Assembly (NCBI GenBank): GCA_022410635.1
Contig: JAJVDF010000230.1
Coordinates: 501,521-565,520 of the forward strand
Direction: 5' to 3'
DNA from: Tretioscincus oriximinensis
Lineage: Eukaryota; Chordata; Lepidosauria; Squamata; Gymnophthalmidae
DNA length: 64,000 bases
Below are positions 36,830 to 48,129 of this stretch, piece by piece (the stretch's first letter is position 1; each line of letters opens with the position of its first letter). The notes under the pieces are model-generated. The model saw only the letters and a list, made by a program, of their open reading frames with translations. It did not search any database and had not been told where the DNA came from. The position numbers and the translations under genes are program-made.

Positions 36830-38850
36830 TTGTTTCCCAACTGCAAATGCAAACTTAAAGCAAATGCGATCAAACATTTTGCCTTATTGTAACAAAGCAA
36901 AAGATATTTGTTTCAATGTGGTGACTACTCCAATGCAATTAGAATATTGGACTTCGTAGCTATTTCCATGATTGGAGCTTTATTCTGCATTGAACTAATT
37001 TTAAAAATATATATATATATATTTAAAAATCAATTTCTTGAGATCATTCTTAATGTTTTTATGTGCCTAACTGTTTTTCCATGAACTCGACTCATCAGTC
37101 ATATATCTATTACATCGGGGGCCCTGTTAAATTAGTATCATAGGCAGAAAATTTATCTGCATAATGGAAAAATCCATGCTCATGTGATTAGTTCAAATAC
37201 TTCTGCAATAAAGCTTGTGTACTGGCACAATACTGACTTCTCCTTCTCCTTTTTAAGTAAACAGTGCACACCTATATTTTAGGGAAATCTTGATCCAGAT
37301 TGGGTTTTTCGCAGGATGAACTGATTCAACACTGATGCTAGGGAGTGCAATCCCTTGGTGTGAGATTTGCTGCATTTTTTCAAGTCTCTCTTCACTTGGC
37401 AGAAATATGATTATGATTGCACTGAAAGGCTTTTCTTTTTCTTTCAGGCACATCTTATACCTTATTGTGACTCCAATATTACATTAGAATATAACAGCAT
37501 CACACCATAGTAACAGTTGACTCTCTGTGCATGCCATGAGCATGAGTAGGGCTGAGAAGATTTTGCAATAAAGAACTCAAAAGATCCACTGTTGTAAATT
37601 CATACAAAGGTGGCAGGAATACAGATGTAGAGAACTCTAATCCAGATGAAATAAGTAAAAAAAAATGGTCTAAGAATCCTTCATACATTATCATTTTGCT
37701 CCTGTACCATTCCATCATACAAACAGTTTGAGTTCCTTTTTGGCATTAGATGTAGCCAGCAGTAAAAGATCTAGAATCCTGATATGATTGTTCCAAAGCG
37801 TGAAAATGAGATTCCATCCAGAGGGATATGAAAATCCAGAATTATCCAAGGAATATTTCGAGCTGTCTATGCATGTCTGTGGCAATCCCAACATAGTAAC
37901 AGTGTATGGGATGACATGTAATAACTTTATTGTGGGAAAATCCAAAACTGGGTTTTATGTAAAAAACGAGAACACTTGTCTCACCTGGAAGTCTGCTTGT
38001 GCAATCTACCATCGTATGAATGGGTATCTCACATATCTGGATAAACTTGAAATCAGCATGAATGTGGGACACCAATTGCACACTTCTGGGTATTAAAATT
38101 CCTCGATGTATGTGTCACGTCATTATGTAGAAAGCATTCAGATAGGATAATGCATTTGCTTGCCCTGTGTTTTGTTCTGCCATCTGGACAACAAATAATT
38201 AATTTGGTATTGCTTTATTCTGGAATACAGTTAAAATGGCAATATATTTAAGCACTGTCTGGAGACAACTAGGATTCTGAATTCCATGATACTTCAGTTG
38301 GTTTAAATCAAACTTATATTGCTATGGAGATATCTTTTGCTTTTAGACTCCTTTAGGGAGAGGACGCCAGCTCATGTTTTGCTGTATACAGTTTATCTGG
38401 AAAGACACTGTCAAGGTTCATAACTTGTAACTGGAAATTCTATGTTGTTTGTAAAGTTCTCAATGTTTTTGTTGTGCTGTTTCCATAAAGCCCCATTGGT
38501 GGCTCCTATTGCTAAAAATAGTATTCTAGCATGCCCTATCTTCTCAACAAGCCTGGACTACAAGAACAAATAAAGAATAATGTCAAAGGAAATGAGTCTG
38601 ATTTACAGCAATGCAATATTACAACTCAGTTCCCAAAAAGGAAGTGCAAACAGAATAAATCTGAATTCAGGGATATTTTTATTCACTGATTGGTTCCACT
38701 TTTTTCTTTTTAATAAACTGATCAAATATCATGAGGGGAAAAATCACACATTCCAACCAAGAAAAACAAATAAGATTGGATAATATCCTCCAAAGTGATT
38801 TAGAAACATTGTTAATACTACATTTCTCATGTGATGTGTCATCATATGGA
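36830..38850. other. Non-coding stretch with a possible unnamed repeat
   Basis: 37880-38110 shares words with 60110-60185 (tggaagtctgcttgtgcaat then ctac...tatgaatggg, against tggaggctggcttctgtaat then ctac...atgtgaatgggg). So the 102-codon frame at 37788-38096 is more likely repeat than gene. Confidence 0.4.
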
Positions 38851-39010
38851 TAAGAACATAAGAGAAGCCCTGCTGAATCAGGCCATAGTCCATCTAGTCT
38901 AGCATTCTGTCTCACACAATGGCCACCCAATTGCACCCGGGCAGTCTGAAACAGAAGGCGGCAAAATTTTCACCTGTTCTCAACTCCCTACAAATGGTGG
39001 GGCTTTTCCT
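38851..39010 (-). mobile_element. CR1-class LINE 3' fragment, minus strand
   Basis: The inverse of the LINE tail: taagaacataagagaagccc, tgctgaatcaggccatagtc, then the UTR words gcagtctgaaacagaaggcg. Confidence 0.8.
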
Positions 39011-40474
39011 GATCCAAACTGTGATCTTGGTTCTGATCTAACTCAGAAGAACAGAATCGGTTCCCTGATTCCTAAAATTGCCTGCTGGAATTTGTATTCT
39101 TGTAGCATACTACAAACAACCCCATTGCAGAATCATTTCCACGAGCCCGGGACCCTTTTAATGCTTAACACCTGTTGTAGTACAAACTCCCTAGGCTACA
39201 CTCTCTGCCCCTTTTGTCTAAATGATGACAAGATATATTGAATGGCAAGAATACTATCTGTGATGCCTTGCCTTAATCTGGATGTAGCCGAGTCTGAAAC
39301 AGAACTGGCAAAGACATAGTTTCAGAAGAAGCCGAGCTTCTTCTGCGAGCTGGCCAAGAATCTCATAGAGAAAAAGATACAAGTTGACATGAGCTGGTGA
39401 TGAAGTATGATAAGGTTCTCTTCTGGCATTCACAGAAGCTGACAGAGCAGCCGGAAGGCACCCCTCCCTGACAGGAAGGAGCTGGCATGGCAGTTTCTTA
39501 AGGAGTTAACGCGTGCTGCCTCCCTGTTGGAAACAAGCTTGTCATTCTCTTGTGTGTTAACCAGCAAGATGAATTTCTGACCTTGGCTTGTGTTTTCTGA
39601 CATTGCTATTGTGTTTTGCTCTCGGATTTTATTGTGACTTGGTGTTTCTGAATCTGCCTGTTTGACCATTCCAGTGTGTTGGTGATTCTAACACCGGATC
39701 TTTAAGGCATGGACTTAAGTTTTTCTGAGACACACCCAACACTTTCATCCCTTAGAGCTTCTTTGTTGCTCTTCATGGCTTCTCTGCAGTTATTGTGTTC
39801 TGTGTATACCAGCAGTTATCTGGGCTGCTTGCCAACAGACACAACAGTCTGATGAAAGACACACTGGGGGAGGTTCTTTTTAGGCTTTGTATATTGTGTA
39901 GTAAACTTGCTATTTGAACAGAGCTCTTCAGGGGCCACAAAGGCTGCCTGTCATACATGAAACCTTAGATGACTTGCACATGGTTACCAAGTCCTGTTGT
40001 GGCCCTTTTAACTAATTAGCTACTCCATTCTGACTGCAGACACATAAGTGTTAAAATCTGCACTGTGAGAAACGATTGTGGAATTCAGCCATCGGACATA
40101 CCTGTAAATCCATGTGGAACCAGTGAAACAATGAACCAGGAAGTAAATTCTGAGCATGTTCAGCTGACAATTCTGCATTTTGCTGTACTGGTGTCTTCCC
40201 ACAGTATCCTGGTGTAATCCCATTAAGGAGCAATATACAGGAGATCTTCTTGTCTTCCCAGCTACAGGCATAGCAATTTCGCATCAGCTAAAGAATATTG
40301 GCAATGGATCCAAGTGCATTTTGGAAACTCTCTTAAGACGTGGAGCACAGCCATCATCATGTAAGAATCATTGCAGTCCGAACCCCGTGTGTGACTGCAG
40401 CTTCTGTCTTGTTTTTCCTACTAAGGATTAGTTAGAAAACCTCTGTTAATATAACCAGAAGCCATTAAATGAAG
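39011..40474. other. Non-coding stretch
   Basis: 39260-39960 has a composition unlike its AT-rich flanks and could be an LTR or other repeat, but I found no paired ends. Confidence 0.4.
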
Positions 40475-40479
40475 GTTTA

Positions 40480-41059
40480 TGTGATGGCACACCTGGGTTG
40501 AGAGGCTCTGGTGTTTGGTCTATGCCCAGGGGCTATCTGTTAACCCTTTGAGACTAGAATCTCCAAAGAACTCCAGGCAAGATATAAAGCAAAATAAACA
40601 GTTTTACTTAAAGGAAATAAATGAAAGGTTACTCCGCCCCAGAGGGTTATAGAAATAAAATAAAAAGAGTACTTTACAAAAGATTGATTGCAGTCCTCTT
40701 TCTGGGATGATTAGGTCTGAACAATTTTGGACTCCTTTCCAAAGGAGCAAAAGGCTGGTCAGTAGCTCCAAAATGTCTCTTGGACTAGTTGGTTATTGGT
40801 TGTTGTTGCTATAGTTGATTAGTTAGTGCTAAGGTTGCCTGTTTGAGCTGCAAAGGCCTTGAACACCAGACAAAATGCAAAGACTTGCCTCTAGGTCTCA
40901 TAAATGAAAGAGAAACTAACTCAACAGAGGGAGTCTTTTATATAGGAGGTTGGGGCAAACCAACTGTAGCTAACTCCAAAGGGGGATTCTGAACTCCTCC
41001 CCAAAACTAATACAGAAAATAGACTACACTAAAGAACTAGGACAAACCAAGACTTCACA
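40480..41059 (-). mobile_element. Solo LTR, 580 bp
   Basis: The ends TGTGATGG and ACTTCACA (TGTGA...TCACA) are flanked by a perfect 5-bp duplication GTTTA at 40475-40479 and 41060-41064. A TATA box (TATATAAAAG on the minus strand, 40935-40944) favours the minus orientation. AATAAA words near 40600-40665 on the plus strand leave this open. No internal coding part is present. Confidence 0.75.
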
Positions 41060-41064
41060 GTTTA

Positions 41065-42440
41065 TTTTTAACTAGTGGAATAAAGCCCGTTGGCTTAGAG
41101 ATACAGTGGGCTTAATTCTTCTTCTTTGTCGTCTTCTTCCTCCTCTTCTTCCTCTACATTTTCTTGTTCATCCTCTTCTTATTATTGTTCATTTTCCTTT
41201 TCTTCTTCTTGATACTATCCCTCTTTCAGCCAATTTCATGTAAACAAAATGTTTCCTATGTGCAGGACTGGGCATCTACTTTCCAACCTGCACTGCAACT
41301 AGCTCTGAGAGGGAGGAAGCCTCTTTGGGCAATCTATGACCAGTCCAGGCCACAGGTAACATTTTTGCTGCTTACAGGAAGGTGTCTAGGAGAGAAGGGG
41401 GAAGAAAAGTGGGGTGTGGGTGAGGGGACAATTGCTAGAATCTCACGTCTCTCTCTCTGCCTCCCTCCCTGCTATGCACAACTAGATGGCAGTCTGCTCA
41501 GGCAACTCAAATGATCTTCAGTCCATCGATGAACTCCATGGTTCATGGGGCCTGGGGAGCTGTCAGCCTCTAACAGGCAAGGCATAGAGAGGAGGAAGGG
41601 GGAGGAGTGAAGAGGAGGAGAGGAAGAAGAGAGTGGAGGAAGGAAAAGAGATTCTGGGTTCGGGGTGGGCAGAAGACAGGCTGCTCCACAGCTTGTCTTC
41701 TGCAGGAGTAGGGGGAAAGGAGCTGGGAGATAGGAAAAGCGTGGGGATGGGGAGGCAGTGACTGACGGGGGGAGAGGAGGCCCCTGGGGGCTGGAGAGGA
41801 GGCAAAGGAGGTGGGGGGCTTTGGGACTAGGACGAAGACCAGGCTTTGATTTGGCTGGGCACCCAAAGGTCTTCAGGTGCTCTGACAAATAAAGGTCCCA
41901 GCTTGGCCTGGCCTTCGCCCTGGTCTGGCAAGAAGGGATGGGGAGGTGACCTTGGGGAAGGCGGGTGGGAGAGGGCACAGGGGGAAGAGGTGGACCAGGT
42001 TGTGATAGGGATGATCCTCCGGCTCCATTACCCAGACACCTGAAGGTTTTCAGGAATCCTGGGTAATGAAGCTTGAAGTATCGGCCCTATTCAAACACAA
42101 AGGCGGGAGACAGGGACTGGGTTTCCTCCAACACACAGGCAGTGGGGGGGGATAACACAGCTGCCATGATCACTCTTGCTGCTGGCACTGCTGCTATCAT
42201 GGGCGGTGATGCAGGACTTCCCTGTTGAAAACCTCTTCCTGTGGTCGGATGAGGCCATTCCTAACGGTGCCACCCTTGCGTGACCCCACTTTGACCATCC
42301 TCCCTCCACTGTGCACATCGGTCTGTACTATATGCAAAATGACAACACGGTCTGCCAGCTCGTTTATGCTTTATAGTATAGGATTGTTAACCACTTTTCT
42401 GTGTTGGGGAATAAGCATGTCTGTTTCACAGTGAGAGCAG
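41065..42440. repeat. GC-rich unit after a (TTC)n tract, unidentified repeat
   Basis: It starts with the hairpin-like aataaagcccgttggctt...agtgggctt, then a (TTC)n-rich tract (41118-41220), then about 1 kb of purine-skewed GC-rich DNA with runs such as gaggaggagaggaagaagag. The 168-codon minus frame at 41472-41978 is a Pro/Ser-rich by-product of this skew. The edges and composition suggest a LINE or SINE insertion, but the family is not recognised. Confidence 0.4.
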
Positions 42441-43023
42441 AGTATCTTTGGATTTGTCCTTTGTTAGCAAAGATCTGATAAAAAGAAGGTAGGTCATTAG
42501 AAGCTTTTGGTGCATGAGTTTCTTTTAATTGCTCTCATTATTTAAGACTGTTTTTTTAAAAAAATAGTTTTTAAACTATTTTTATTGGGTGCTCTTTTAA
42601 TAGTGTGAATGTCTTAGGGCAGGATTCATTTTTATTTTTATTACTTGATGTATTTTATGTTTCCTTTATGTTTCCTATTTTTAATTCCTTCATTAAAGCC
42701 ATTTTTAGACAAAGCATACAGTAACTATTCATTTCATAATGAGATTATAAATAGAGTTGTATTTCCCCTTTACATCTGAATCAGGAGAAGCTATGAATGT
42801 CATTGCCTGGATACAGTAATGGGTTGGATGAGGACCCATAAATGGATAAATCCTGATATGGTGCAGATTTTGTGCATAGGAAATTTTCATGTTTGGGAGA
42901 ACCTGTTCTGGATGGATTACATTGCCATAGGAGAAGAAAGGACCTAATCTTACTACATTTCTGGAATTATGTTACTGGAGATCCAAATGATTTCTCTGTC
43001 AAGACAAGAGGTAGCTATTATCA
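42441..43023. other. Non-coding stretch
   Basis: Nothing is recognised. Confidence 0.45.
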
Positions 43024-43300
43024 CCACAGAATTATAGAACCATAGAGTTGGAAGGGACCTTCAGGCTCATCAGATCCAACCCCCCTGTTTAATGCAGGAT
43101 ACACTAAACATCCCAGATAGAAGGCTGTGCAGCCTCTGTGGAAGACTTCCAGTGAAAGAAAATTCACCATCTCCTGTGGCAACCGATTCTACTGGTTGAT
43201 CACCCTTACTGTCAGAAAGGTTTTTTTCTGGTATCAAATCTAAATCTGCTTCCTTTCAATTTCTTCCTGTTTTACCTAGTCTTTCCATGTTCCATAGAAT
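43024..43300 (-). mobile_element. CR1 LINE 3' end of the bird-like type, minus strand
   Basis: The inverse 3' end attatagaaccatagagttg, gaagggaccttcaggctcat, then atccaacccccctg matches the classic amniote CR1 tail. The inverse of the final coding part follows (agattctactggttgatcac). Confidence 0.8.
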
Positions 43301-43992
43301 CATTGCAGAATCAATTGCAGCTAGTGTACCAGCTGCAGCAATTCCTGGGAAGAATCTAATAATTGTAGTCTATAGAGTTTTTATGTTTATATTTGGAGTA
43401 ACACACTTTGTGAATGTCTATGCTTAGATGCGATTCAGAAACTGTAGTTAGCACAAAATGCAGCATCTTGGGTATTGAATGCAGACAAAGAACTTGTGCT
43501 TAAGCAATTATGTTGGTTGCCAATCATCTAATGGACCACCTTGCATATGACACGAATAACATTATTGTAAATACAATGGGATGAAAAAGGGTCAATAAGT
43601 CTATAGTTTCATTGGGGTTTTCCTGCCACTGGCATGTTGTTGCAAACACACACATACCCTGAGCTTAAGCAGAATCCTCTCAACCCACCCTGACCTCCAC
43701 CTTGCAACACTGGCAGAACGGGATGGAGTGCCTTACTCATCCTCTCTGACAGATAGATACTGGCAGGCAATACCAGCAAGGGAATAGGAATGCCTCCTTC
43801 CTTCTTGCTCTCTTTAGTGTTGTTGCCTTCTTCCAAGTCCTCCCATGGAAAGGAGCTGTAGTGGACTGTCCCAGCTTGGGGGGTGGGGAAGTGTGGGTTG
43901 GTTTGTGCATGCACTTCCTTAAGAAGCAAATAAAATTTTGTAAACAACAACCTTTGTATTATTGTTATTATTACAACCTTTTGTTATTATTA
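43301..43992. other. Non-coding stretch
   Basis: The 113-codon minus frame at 43609-43950 has no recognised motif. (TTA)n-like simple sequence lies at about 43960-43995. Confidence 0.4.
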
Positions 43993-44093
43993 TTTAAAGA
44001 AAATAGCCGTGTTAATCTGAATCCAGCAAAGAGGGCAAGCGCCTCAGAGGTTAACAGAAAAAAAGTTTAGTAGAATGAATTCTCATAGACATA
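43993..44093 (+). mobile_element. Penelope-like 5' fragment
   Basis: It opens agaaaatagccgtgttaatc and atccagcaaagagggcaagc, then cctcagaggttaacag and tctcatagaca, the same order of words as the foldbacks at 2530 and 35230 but another subfamily. It has no inverted arm. The TIR-like repeat at 44094 follows at once. Confidence 0.5.
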
Positions 44094-44415
44094 GGGTGCA
44101 TTTGAAAGGCAGATCTCTACCTCTAGGGTAGAGACATCTTAGGCACTTCCACTGCACTGGATCACGCCTTGTCAGCAATCAGTGCACTGAAAAGTGCTGA
44201 TGCTCCGATTTCATCCTGTAGCAAAGCCCTCAAGGCACCATCCATCCCTACCATCCCATTGTGCAGAGCACAGAAGACAGGACTTCCACAAGCATGACAA
44301 AATGTTGAGCAAGATCTCGTCCAGGGAAGGTGCAAGCAAGCGCAGAGGATGCTGGGACCCACACGAGTGTGCTGTCCAATCCTCTCACGGACCTGATAGA
44401 CAGCATGTGTGAATG
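44094..44415. repeat. Interspersed TIR-like repeat, copy 2
   Basis: A co-linear relative of 21688-22030. The ends are gggtgcatttgaaaggcag and, inverted, aggcgccattcacacatgc. These pair loosely, as expected of a non-autonomous TIR element. Confidence 0.5.
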
Positions 44416-46462
44416 GCGCCTAAGTCATTTTATACAGACGCATTGAGCTCAATATTTTATTATAGAAGATTACTGTGCATAGATACTATGGTGTATTCAT
44501 AATAATAAGATGCTAGAACATTGATATTATTACAACAGTATTATTATATGATTTAAATATTCAGAAAAAAAGTTGTATATACTATAATTATTGTTCTTAA
44601 AAAATAGAATAGTCATTTGGGGATTTTTCCTAACCTCAAAATGATTGAGATAAATTTGCAAATTCTAGTTTTGTCTATCCTGCATAATTCACTGGAAATT
44701 TTCCTAAGAAGTATGAAAGGGTTTTCTTGCATGGATTTTGTTCCCATTATGCTGGGAACAAGTATAATAAGAGTTGAGAGGGAAGGGAATGTTTTTTTTA
44801 AAGAAGAATGGGGAATATGGCTTTCATAGGCATCAGTAAAGGGGGGGATATAAAGGGAAGGAAAACAAGGTGTTATTATTTTATATATAAAAATAATTGT
44901 TTAAGATTACAAGAGCCAAAAGAAAATATAAACAAGATAGCAAAATAATCTGAGGAATTAATGTAGCTATATTAGCAATCCAGAAAACTCATTTAAAATG
45001 GATTACACCTCAGGGATTTTTAATTTCACACATTTTTTCTGATCAATATACTGCCTCATCTGATACAAACAAAGTGTAAAAGGATAAACTATATGATTTT
45101 TGCTATCATCAATAAGGTATAAAATAGATTCTTTATTGAAAGACTGAAATGGGAGTTTTATTTACTCCTGGATAAAATTTAGGAATGTCAGAAATAATCA
45201 ATGTCCAAATCAGGTCCAGACTAATGATATATATAATGTTACATAAAAAACGTAAATAAGTCAAATGAAAGGAATTCTACACTTACAGTGCCTTGCTTTA
45301 GGGCAATGAATCTTTTGAACTAGTGAATGCCTCTGATATGGAAAATGGCACAATATTGTTTGGAATATTTCATCCAAAAAGTTTGTGCAAGCTTTGGGAC
45401 TAGGCTGTAATTGGTTCAAAGGGGACCACTAAGGGGCCCATTTCAGTAGCAATCTTTGATGTATCACCAAAATAGATTTCCTAATCATCTGAACTCCTTA
45501 CGCATCCCTTCCACGTCCCTCCATCTTCTGAATCATTAGCCCAATAGTAGATCTATTAAAACAAGTTTACTATTGATCCAGAACAAGGAGCCATTGATCT
45601 GGATCATATGTGTTTGTTGATGGAGTATATCAGCAATGTGTCAGGCTTCACAGATTTGTACTGGACAAATGAGGCCCACAAACTGATTATGCCAAACTAA
45701 GGTAAATTCAGAAAGGTGCTAATTTTGCTAATCTTAAAACATTTTAATCCAGGGATGAAAATATTGGCAAAGGAACTTTAAATTTGATGAAAAAACAGGA
45801 CATGATGGATACACCTAGATATATAAATAAGAAAGCAATAGCATTCCTTTTTCAGAATCCTTCCTAGAATCAAATGCAAGGATATATATTTTTGCTCCAA
45901 CAGAATGGCTAATATTAGAAGGCTTGTGTAATGTAGATTGTGTAATTTTTTTAAAAAAAGAGAATGATCGTTAGAATAAAAGCATAAACAAACTGTGGGA
46001 AAAATATTTTAGAAAGAAAAAAAACATGTTATTGCAACAGGAAATTTCTAATTGACAAATTAATATGATTTTCTGAAAAGCGGAATACATTTTAATCAAC
46101 TATTTCAAGAGAAACCTCATTTCAAATGTAAAAATAAAGGAGGCAATAAGAAGAAAGAACAAATTAAGCTTCAAATAATATGAAGGGGAAAATGTAATTT
46201 GGAATTATATGCTGAGTCACAATTCTGCTTAAGGGCAGCTGAGAAACTGGTTACAAATGAAATTCCTGAGATAACATTAAAACAAAAATGATTATTAAAT
46301 AGACCAATAGACTCAAAATAGTTGAAGTAGTTACTAATCTGGAGACTTGTAAGGCTCCAATCTGAGATAGTTTTAAACCAGTTTTTGTTAAAATATGTTT
46401 ATATAAATTGCAATCCAATATGATCCGGTTCTTTATCTTTGGTTTCTGGAATAACCCCACAT
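44416..46462. other. Unique AT-rich non-coding stretch
   Basis: No feature is supported. Confidence 0.5.
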
Positions 46463-46600
46463 TTTAGACAGTTGTGTTTTATGATTTTAATCTTGTGTAG
46501 GTCATGGCGACCCGAATTTTTTAATTTTTGTAAGCCGCCCTGGACACCTTCGGGGGGAAGGGCGGGGTAAAAATCTTTTAAATAAATAAACAAATAAAAT
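46463..46600 (+). mobile_element. LINE/SINE 3' end
   Basis: The phrase gtaagccgccctggacacct, cggggggaagggcggggta and an (AAATA)n tail is a common retroposon 3' end in squamates. The 5' part is missing or too diverged. Confidence 0.65.
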
Positions 46601-47271
46601 TACGGAGAGAGGCANATCCAATTCTCTATACATCTGTGTTTCTTTTAAATGTGCATTATGCAATTTTTTACTGCAGTGCTAAGAAAAGGTTGAGTTAACA
46701 GACATATTGAGTGATAAAAATCGATACTGTTTTAGACTTGATGGTTTGTGCATGTACTAATAATTAGATAAGACTGATATTAAATGTTATAAGTCATGCA
46801 AGAATCAATAGAAAATCTCTTCCCTCAGTGTTTTTTTTCCTTTTCAAAATATCCTTGAATTTGTGTTTCATGAGTTTTTCAAATTAATATTTCAGGAATG
46901 GAAAAATGGAACATACATTAGTAGAATTTTAAAAATCATCATATACAGAAAACTGGGCAAATATGAATACGGATCAAATAGAATTAAAATTAATAGAGAT
47001 ACAAGATGTTTATTTCTTGTTGGGTTAGATACAAAAGCCATACTTTGGCTAGCAGAGTTCTCAAAATAGTGTGTTTGGTACTTTTGGAGATTTAAAATGC
47101 CTGAAGTGTCTTGACTGCATAACTTCTGTCCTCTACACTTGTCCTGGGAGAATTTTCATCCCAGTTTCACTCCCACACATGCATGGTAATCATTTGTCAT
47201 GGAAGCTAGTTGAAAACATGATAAGCCATAGTAGTATTCCAGGAGAACCAAGGTTGAGATATAACCCTTCT
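46601..47271. other. Non-coding stretch
   Basis: No feature is supported. Confidence 0.45.
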
Positions 47272-47279
47272 ATCTAGAG

Positions 47280-47907
47280 CAGGGGTGGGCAATGATTTTT
47301 TCCATGGGGCAACATGAGAAACAGAAAATATTGTGGAGGGCCGGCCAAATTCAGCAAGGAGGGCGAAGCCAGGGGTCTTGTCCCCACCTCTTCCAGGGCC
47401 CCCCCGGGGTTCTCCAAGCGGCACGTCGAGTGAGGCGGCCAGGCAGGGGCTTCGACCCACCCAGATAAACGGGCAGGTAGGAAGNGGGGAGCGCGTCCCG
47501 GCGGCAGCACCCGCCGGAGCAAATCTCAAAGAGGCAGCGGAGTGCGAAGGAAGGAACCGACCTTCACAGCAGGTCCCAGGCGCCCTCCGGGCTCCCCCCT
47601 CTGTCCGCCCAGCCGGCCCAGAAGAAGAACTTGGTTCGCGCTCTTGCTTGTAGCGGCCAATTAGCAGCAGCGCGGCAGCAGGAGGCTGCGAAAGGGACCC
47701 GCGCGCGTCCCCTCCCGGCAGACCCCACGCGGCGCTCGGATTTCTTGAGCTTGTTTGGAGAACTTTGCTCGGCTTCTGCGCCTGCAGGAGCGAAGGGGAG
47801 GATGCATTTTGAGGAGCCCCCCATCGCTCCAATTAACGTTACACGCGGCGGTCAGAGCCAATCAAAGGGCCGTATGCGGCCCGGGGGCCGTACAATGCCC
47901 AGGTCTG
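47280..47907. mobile_element. Non-autonomous hAT-type transposon, 628 bp, CpG-rich
   Basis: It starts CAGGGGTGGGCAATG and ends CAATGCCCAGGTCTG. A perfect 8-bp duplication ATCTAGAG at 47272-47279 and 47908-47915 fits the hAT target consensus nTCTAGAn. The sub-terminal words gagggccggcc and agggccgtatgcggccc are typical of this hAT group. The interior is GC- and CpG-rich and would be called a CpG island by composition. The 208- and 169-codon frames here are by-products. Confidence 0.85.
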
Positions 47908-47942
47908 ATCTAGAGGTTATATTGGGACTTGCAGCAATACAA

Positions 47943-48129
47943 TGGGATTGCCTCTGGGATAGAGCAACTGGCAGGACTCCTGGAATACCATTTGCAGGGA
48001 GTCATGAACAGGCGCATATTTTGCTTTCCTCTGTTCAGACTGCCCAGGTGCATCTGGTGGGCCTCTGTGTGACACAGAATGCTGGACTTGATGGGCTGTG
48101 GCCTGATCCAGTATGGCTCTTCTTATGTA
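47943..48129 (+). mobile_element. CR1-class LINE 3' fragment
   Basis: From attgcctctgggatagagca to ggcctgatccagtatggctc, ending ttcttatgt. It is a third plus-strand copy of the family at 23671, lying just right of the hAT element. Confidence 0.8.

Noticed and set aside
37788..38096. 102-codon plus-strand frame
   Set aside because: No known domain, and parts recur in diverged form elsewhere in the window, so repeat is likelier than gene.
41267..41355. Exon-like segment between atgtgcag and gtaacatt, open in frame
   Set aside because: The acceptor has a poor pyrimidine tract and the segment is in the GC-rich unit; no further support.
41472..41978. 168-codon Pro/Ser-rich minus frame
   Set aside because: A by-product of purine/pyrimidine skew in a GC-rich repeat-like unit; no domain and no splice sites.
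47206..47832. 208-codon minus-strand frame, and the 169-codon plus frame at 47631-48140
   Set aside because: They are produced by the GC-rich interior of the 628-bp hAT element and cross its borders into unrelated CR1 sequence.
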